DNA of 18,465 bases from Hyphomicrobiales bacterium (GTDB lineage Bacteria > Pseudomonadota > Alphaproteobacteria > Rhizobiales > JAJFHC01), in NCBI GenBank assembly GCA_021775835.1, contig JAJFHC010000049.1:1-18465 (forward strand), written 5' to 3'. Position 1 is the first letter of the stretch. Every line of letters starts with the position of its first letter. This document shows positions 15,444 to 18,465 of the stretch, piece by piece. The notes under the pieces are model-generated. The model searched no databases. It was not told the DNA's origin and saw only the letters and a program-made list of their open reading frames with translations. The position numbers were made by a program, and so were the translations under genes.

Positions 15444-16415
15444 ATGGCTAAAGTGGGCGTCATGCCGCCTCAGAAAACCGGCCCGTTCACCGGCCCGGCG
15501 ACGTTTATGAACGTGCCGTTCTCCACCGACCCAACGGGCAGCCGTGCGGCAATCCTCGGGATTCCATTCGATGGCGGCATTCATCCCACCCGGATCGGGT
15601 CTCGCTCGGGTCCTGCAGCCATTCGCGAGCAATCCCTGCTCGTGCGGCCCTATCAGCCGCCGCACGCGGCATACAATCCGCTTGAACTCCTGAATGTCGT
15701 CGATTGTGGCGACGCAGATGCCACGCCCGGCGTCATCGATGAATCCTTTGAGGAAATAGAGCTTGCCGCCTTCACTGTTCTCAAGGCAGGTGCCGCACCG
15801 CTGGCCCTGGGCGGTGACGGCATGATTTCCTTGCCCCTATTGCGCGCAGCCAGCCGTAAGCACCCGGGACTCGCTGTTCTGCATATCGATGCGCACACGG
15901 ACACCTATCGCGGCGACGGCAATGCCGCACACAACCGGTATAATGTGGCAACGACCTTCACCCGGGCGGCAGAAGAAGAACTGGTTGATCTTGAGCATTC
16001 CTATCATGTGGGCGCCCGCGGCCCTGTCATGGTGGCTGATGTCTTCGAGCACACCCGTCAGAACGGGTATAACCTGATTGACGGCAGTGAACTCTTTGCC
16101 CGCGGCCTGACCCAGACTGCGGAGGAACTCAAACAGCATCTTGGGGATCGCCCCGTCTATCTGTGTTTCGACATGGACTTCTTTGATCCCTCCTGCGCGC
16201 CCGGTGTTTGCACACCGACCTGGGGCGGTGCCAGTGCACGCGAAGGATTGGGCTTTCTGCAGGCGTTAAGTGGCCTCAATTGCGTGGCTGCGGACATCAA
16301 TACGGTGTCGCCGCCCCACGACCTCGGCGGCATGACAGCGTTCCTGGCTGGAACTGTCGCTCTGGAAATTCTTACGCTGATCTGCCACGCGAACGGCCTG
16401 GGACCGTCTACATGA
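15444..16415 (+). CDS. Ureohydrolase-fold (agmatinase/arginase family) protein with altered active site
   Basis: This 323-aa protein follows the arginase/agmatinase fold along its length: GSRSGPAAIRE (52-62), LGGDGMISLPLL (122-133), HIDAHTDTY (147-155) and CFDMDFFDPSCAPG (241-254) followed by CTPTWGG. Metal ligands Asp149, His151, Asp153, Asp243 and Asp245 are kept. However, the Mn-ligand His of GGDHS is Gly126, the HGT general acid/base His aligns with Val168 (YNVATTF), and the guanidino-binding Glu of VEVAP aligns with Thr in INTVSP. It may keep one metal, use another substrate, or be non-catalytic. ATG 15444 has AAGGA at 15431-15435. It stands alone and is convergent with the RcdA-type gene 26 bp away. 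Naming it speB would be unsafe. Confidence 0.88.
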   Translation: MAKVGVMPPQKTGPFTGPATFMNVPFSTDPTGSRAAILGIPFDGGIHPTRIGSRSGPAAIREQSLLVRPYQPPHAAYNPLELLNVVDCGDADATPGVIDESFEEIELAAFTVLKAGAAPLALGGDGMISLPLLRAASRKHPGLAVLHIDAHTDTYRGDGNAAHNRYNVATTFTRAAEEELVDLEHSYHVGARGPVMVADVFEHTRQNGYNLIDGSELFARGLTQTAEELKQHLGDRPVYLCFDMDFFDPSCAPGVCTPTWGGASAREGLGFLQALSGLNCVAADINTVSPPHDLGGMTAFLAGTVALEILTLICHANGLGPST

Positions 16416-16441
16416 CAGCCTGATCAAGCCGTGAAACTTCT

Positions 16442-16999
16442 TCAGTTGGAGCGTTTCGTGGCACCTTGTCCGAAAGCCGCCTGAAGCTGGCTCAGGTGTT
16501 CGGACACTGGATTGGACGGAATCTCGGCGGGCTCCGCCCTGCCGTGCAACATGCCGTCCAGGCGCATGATCCGGCCGTGCAGATGCAGGCTGCGGTTGAT
16601 CAGGCCACCCAGTACGTCAGGCAGTTGTCTGGCTTCTTCTTCCAGAGTGCCGGTCTGGCCAAGCTCGGACAGGTTGATCTTGAACTTTTCGTCCCTGGCT
16701 TCTTCCAGAGACATTTCACCGTCTTTCACGGCACGCTGCAGCAACAGCCAGGAAGCCAATTGCATCAGCCGCGTAGTGAGACGCATGCTCTCGGTCGCGT
16801 AGATCAGGGAAGCCGAACGGTCCAGTTCCCGGGATTCCTCGCGGCCGGGGCCGTCGAGATAGGCAGCTGTCTCCTCGACAAGTGCCATGCCCTCCCGGAA
16901 AACCTGGGTAAACAAATCAGAGGCCGCAAATTTCACACCGAAATCGACCGTCACATCTCTGTGCCGGTCCCGGATTCCGCTAGGCGTGGGTTTCTTCAT
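16442..16999 (-). CDS. rcdA: DUF1465 / RcdA-type protein
   Basis: This 185-aa protein matches the DUF1465 family, whose Caulobacter member RcdA is an adaptor helping ClpXP degrade the cell-cycle regulator CtrA. The conserved core is the helical segment with DLFTQVFREGMALVEETAAYL (split at 28-48), the LIYATESMRLTTRLMQ stretch (65-80), ASWLLLQRAV (82-91) and GEMSLEEA. The helical character is clear, with no signal peptide or membrane segment. ATG 16999 has only a weak binding site; no better start is visible, and the first 18 residues (MKKPTPSGIRDRHRD...) are probably disordered. In rhizobia these genes lie near rpmE and DUF1192, as here. Transfer of the Caulobacter function to this organism is inferred. 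Confidence 0.85.
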   Translation of the reverse strand: MKKPTPSGIRDRHRDVTVDFGVKFAASDLFTQVFREGMALVEETAAYLDGPGREESRELDRSASLIYATESMRLTTRLMQLASWLLLQRAVKDGEMSLEEARDEKFKINLSELGQTGTLEEEARQLPDVLGGLINRSLHLHGRIMRLDGMLHGRAEPAEIPSNPVSEHLSQLQAAFGQGATKRSN

Positions 17000-17106
17000 A
17001 CTTCAAACGCTTTCACGCTGCCAATACTCCGCCCCTTCGCCCAGACCATCTTCACACAAGGACAAGCGGCGAACAATGCTCTTATTGCGTCAACCTAGCA
17101 TACTGT

Positions 17107-17148
17107 TTACCGCAGCGCCCACAGATTGGCGAATTTGATTCGCGGTAA
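17107..17148. repeat. Nested inverted repeats upstream of rcdA-type gene
   Basis: TTACCGC (17107-17113) and GCGGTAA (17142-17148) are exact complements. Within them, GCGAAT (17129-17134) and ATTCGC (17138-17143) form a second hairpin with a 3-nt loop that overlaps the outer right arm by two bases. The element lies 108-149 bp upstream of the rcdA-type start and includes one GANTC site (GATTC). It could be an operator or an RNA structure; the role is unknown. Confidence 0.45.
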
Positions 17149-17226
17149 GATTAACGGAATGCAAACAAGCCGTTGCCCACTACTTGCGGGACGCCGTGTC
17201 GCACGATGTCAGTCCAGGAATTTTGG

Positions 17227-17336
17227 GAAAAAAAAGGAGCCGCGGGGGGCGCGGCTCCGAAGTTTAACAGGGAGGCGTCAAACAGAGTGGACAGGAGCCA
17301 CTCAAAATCCAGATGACTGGATTACGCATGGTTAAG
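17227..17336 (-). ncRNA. Candidate trans-acting small RNA with anti-Shine-Dalgarno loops
   Basis: On the minus strand four hairpins follow one another, 5' to 3'. HP1: AATCCAG/CTGGATT (17306-17312 and 17317-17323), loop TCAT. HP2: GAGTGG/CCACTC (17285-17290 and 17298-17303), loop CTCCTGT. HP3: GTTTGAC/GTTAAAC with one G-U pair (17262-17268 and 17277-17283), loop GCCTCCCT. HP4 is an intrinsic terminator ending in T8. A promoter (TTGTTA, N18, TATATG) lies just upstream, predicting a transcript of about 108 nt. Loops with CUCC and CCUCCC can pair with Shine-Dalgarno sequences, as in the alpha-proteobacterial sRNAs carrying CCUCCUCCC motifs. No protein of matching size is encoded. The structure is seen; expression and targets are inferred. 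Confidence 0.65.
17228..17258 (-). terminator. Strong intrinsic terminator (minus strand)
   Basis: GGAGCCGCG (17236-17244) and CGCGGCTCC (17250-17258) form a perfect 9-bp GC-rich stem with a 5-nt loop. The plus strand has A8 at 17228-17235, so the minus-strand transcript ends in U8 directly after the stem. It terminates leftward transcription from the sRNA candidate and any readthrough from the DUF1192 gene 230 bp away, insulating the rcdA-type gene. Confidence 0.9.
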
Positions 17337-17339
17337 ATA

Positions 17340-17369
17340 CATATAAAAGTACTAACAAATGGTTAACAA
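17340..17369 (-). promoter_or_regulatory. Candidate sRNA promoter
   Basis: On the minus strand, TTGTTA (17369-17364) is followed after 18 nt by TATATG (17345-17340); shifting by one gives TTATAT with a 17-nt spacer. Transcription would start near 17333-17336, just before the first hairpin of the sRNA candidate. The surrounding sequence is clearly AT-richer than the coding regions. Confidence 0.5.
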
Positions 17370-17487
17370 AATGATGGTGTAGTAATTCCTTAAGCAAGAT
17401 TTCACTCAGTTATTTGCCAATTTAGTATCCAACCGGCTGAATTTATTGATAATTCCATAACAACTGACCTAACACTGGACAGTTGAC
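17370..17487. other. AT-rich spacer between sRNA candidate and DUF1192 gene
   Basis: No gene was found in these 118 bp. CAACTG (17461-17466) and CAGTTG (17480-17485) form a 6-bp inverted repeat just after the DUF1192 stop (leftward direction), without a T-run, so it is at best a weak terminator. One GANTC site (GACTC, 17485-17489) is present at the gene end. Confidence 0.4.
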
Positions 17488-17676
17488 TCATGATTTAAAA
17501 AAAGACGCGGCGTCATTTCTTGAACGCTCTTTGCTGCTGATTGTGTCCCGCAAACGGACGATTTCATCCTCAAGAGTACTGATTCGTTCCTTGAGTTCGT
17601 CGATGGAGATCGCCGACAGGTCACCACCGACTTCGAACGACGGTTTCGCCGGCTTGCCTTCGTCATCCGTAACCAT
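17488..17676 (-). CDS. Small DUF1192-family coiled-coil protein
   Basis: This 62-aa protein fits the DUF1192 family of small alphaproteobacterial proteins of unknown function. Hallmarks are EVGGDLSAISIDELKERI (15-32), a heptad-like helix ISTLEDEIVRLRDTISSKE (32-50) and the ending ASFFKS. It is cytosolic and probably a short coiled coil that may dimerise. ATG 17676 has GAAGG (17686-17690) about 9 nt upstream. The frame remains open far upstream through the antisense of the next gene, but that part has no binding site or homology and is rejected. It is divergent from the quinone oxidoreductase gene, an arrangement common in rhizobia. Confidence 0.85.
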   Translation of the reverse strand: MVTDDEGKPAKPSFEVGGDLSAISIDELKERISTLEDEIVRLRDTISSKERSRNDAASFFKS

Positions 17677-17820
17677 TATCGCGATCCTTCTCTTGTCTGC
17701 CCACGCTCCTGTCCGGAGCATGGTGCTGTGTCGAACCGGTTGCACGTCACTACCGGGTAGATTACACCTTCGAAAATTCCCACAAACACCGCCCCATACT
17801 AACAAGGCTTTGCACCCAAA
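17677..17820. promoter_or_regulatory. Divergent region between DUF1192 and quinone oxidoreductase genes
   Basis: These 144 bp must hold promoters for both directions. CTACC-G-GGTAG (17750-17760) is an exact palindrome with one central base and could be an operator. TTGCAC (17740-17745) with TTACAC (17762-17767) at 16 nt is a possible rightward promoter. The plus-strand AAGG at 17804-17807 is rather far from the ATG at 17821. Confidence in each is low. Confidence 0.3.
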
Positions 17821-18465
17821 ATGAAGACCCCCCTTCCCGACACAATGACCGCGATCGAAATCACCGAACCAGGTGGCCCGGACGTTCTTCAACCCACGAC
17901 CATCGCGCGGCCGGAACCCGGTGCCGGTGAAATTCTGATCAAAGTTGAGGCAGCGGGCGTAAACCGGCCCGACGTCATGCAACGCAAGGGGCTTTATCCC
18001 GCTCCCAAGGACGCATCTCCGATCCCGGGTCTCGAGGTCGCGGGCACCGTGGCGGCCCTCGGACCTGACACAAGCCGGTTTAAAGTCGGCGATGCGGTCT
18101 GTGCGCTGGTTCATGGTGGCGGATACGCAGAGTATTGTATAGTCGCTGAAGCAAATGCCCTGCCGGTACCCGACGGCCTTGCCATGACCGAGGCAGCCTG
18201 CCTGCCGGAAACGTTCTTTACGGTCTGGACCAACGTCTTTGACAGAGGCCGGTTGCAAGCCGGGGAGACGTTTCTCGTTCATGGCGGCTCCAGCGGCATA
18301 GGCACAACTGCAATAATGCTTGCCAAGGCTTTCGGTGCGACCGTCTTCGCAACCGCCGGCAATGCGGAAAAATGTGCTGCGTGCAAGAAACTTGGCGCCG
18401 ACTATGCCATCAACTATCACGAAGAGGACTATGTTGAAGCCATCAAGCAGGCGACCGGGCGTCGC
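17821..18465 (+). CDS. NAD(P)H:quinone oxidoreductase (PIG3-like MDR family), 3'-truncated by window edge
   Basis: A zinc-free medium-chain dehydrogenase/reductase that reduces quinones or other activated carbonyls with NADPH. The first 215 residues are visible of about 325-335 expected; the frame is open at the window edge. Motifs are MTAIEITEPGGPDVL (9-23), VNRPDVMQRKGLYP (47-60), PGLEVAGTV (69-77), VGDAVCALVHGGGYAEY (89-105), LPETFFTVWTNVF and the nucleotide-binding loop VHGGSSGIGTTAIMLAKAFGA (split over 153-173). The LPETFFTVWxNVF stretch is typical of the PIG3/TP53I3 branch. ATG 17821 is used; an in-frame ATG at 17845 would also fit the family start. It is divergent from the DUF1192 gene. 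Confidence 0.93.
   Translation, partial: MKTPLPDTMTAIEITEPGGPDVLQPTTIARPEPGAGEILIKVEAAGVNRPDVMQRKGLYPAPKDASPIPGLEVAGTVAALGPDTSRFKVGDAVCALVHGGGYAEYCIVAEANALPVPDGLAMTEAACLPETFFTVWTNVFDRGRLQAGETFLVHGGSSGIGTTAIMLAKAFGATVFATAGNAEKCAACKKLGADYAINYHEEDYVEAIKQATGRR

Noticed and set aside
15254..15463. 69-codon minus-strand ORF overlapping the start of the ureohydrolase-like gene
   Set aside because: No recognised domain or good binding site, and it starts antisense inside a solid gene. A decayed gene end cannot be excluded but is unsupported.
17677..18420. Upstream extension of the DUF1192 frame on the minus strand (total 310 codons)
   Set aside because: It is antisense to the well-supported quinone oxidoreductase gene; only the last 62 residues match a family and have a start with a ribosome binding site.

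Overview
The window looks chromosomal and alphaproteobacterial, most probably from a Rhizobiales/Hyphomicrobiales-type bacterium. That placement rests on recognised families and gene order: class I fructose-bisphosphate aldolase behind gap-pgk, the efp-suhB pair followed by a MotA/ExbB-like and MotB/OmpA-like pair, a DUF1465 (RcdA-type) protein and a DUF1192 protein beside a quinone oxidoreductase. No tRNA, rRNA, CRISPR array, phage gene or intact insertion sequence was seen.

Layout. 1-5097 (+): central carbon genes tkt (5' end outside the window), gap, pgk and fba, which interconvert pentose phosphates and triose/hexose phosphates. 5230-6803 (+): a degenerate ThiE-like protein overlapping (ATGA) an exported Sel1-repeat protein. 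7104-8499 (+): efp and an inositol-monophosphatase family gene (suhB type); the efp leader carries a 13-bp tandem repeat. 8724-10800 (+): a two-gene, non-flagellar stator-like proton-channel pair. 10857-11333 (+): a cupin. 11437-12531 (-): a membrane-anchored paraoxonase-like lactonase/arylesterase. 12617-14485 (-): an MsbA/LmrA-like ABC exporter, divergent from rpmE (bL31, +). 14962-15443: a 482-bp gap with hairpins and a possible gene relic. 15444-16415 (+): an agmatinase-fold protein lacking several catalytic residues, convergent with the RcdA-type gene (-). 17000-17487: an AT-rich gap holding what looks like a small RNA on the minus strand. 17488-17676 (-): DUF1192 protein. 17821 to the end (+): quinone oxidoreductase, cut by the window.

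Most of the window is conserved housekeeping sequence. The strongest unexplained signals are: (i) a four-hairpin minus-strand sRNA candidate with anti-Shine-Dalgarno CUCC/CCUCCC loops, a plausible promoter and a T8 terminator; (ii) the ureohydrolase-fold protein with His to Gly, His to Val and Glu to Thr changes at catalytic positions; (iii) the 13-bp TTCGGACA repeat array in front of efp; (iv) the stator-like pair with a long periplasmic coiled coil; and (v) the ThiE-like protein without its usual ligand residues. All family assignments were made by eye from motifs, without database searches.
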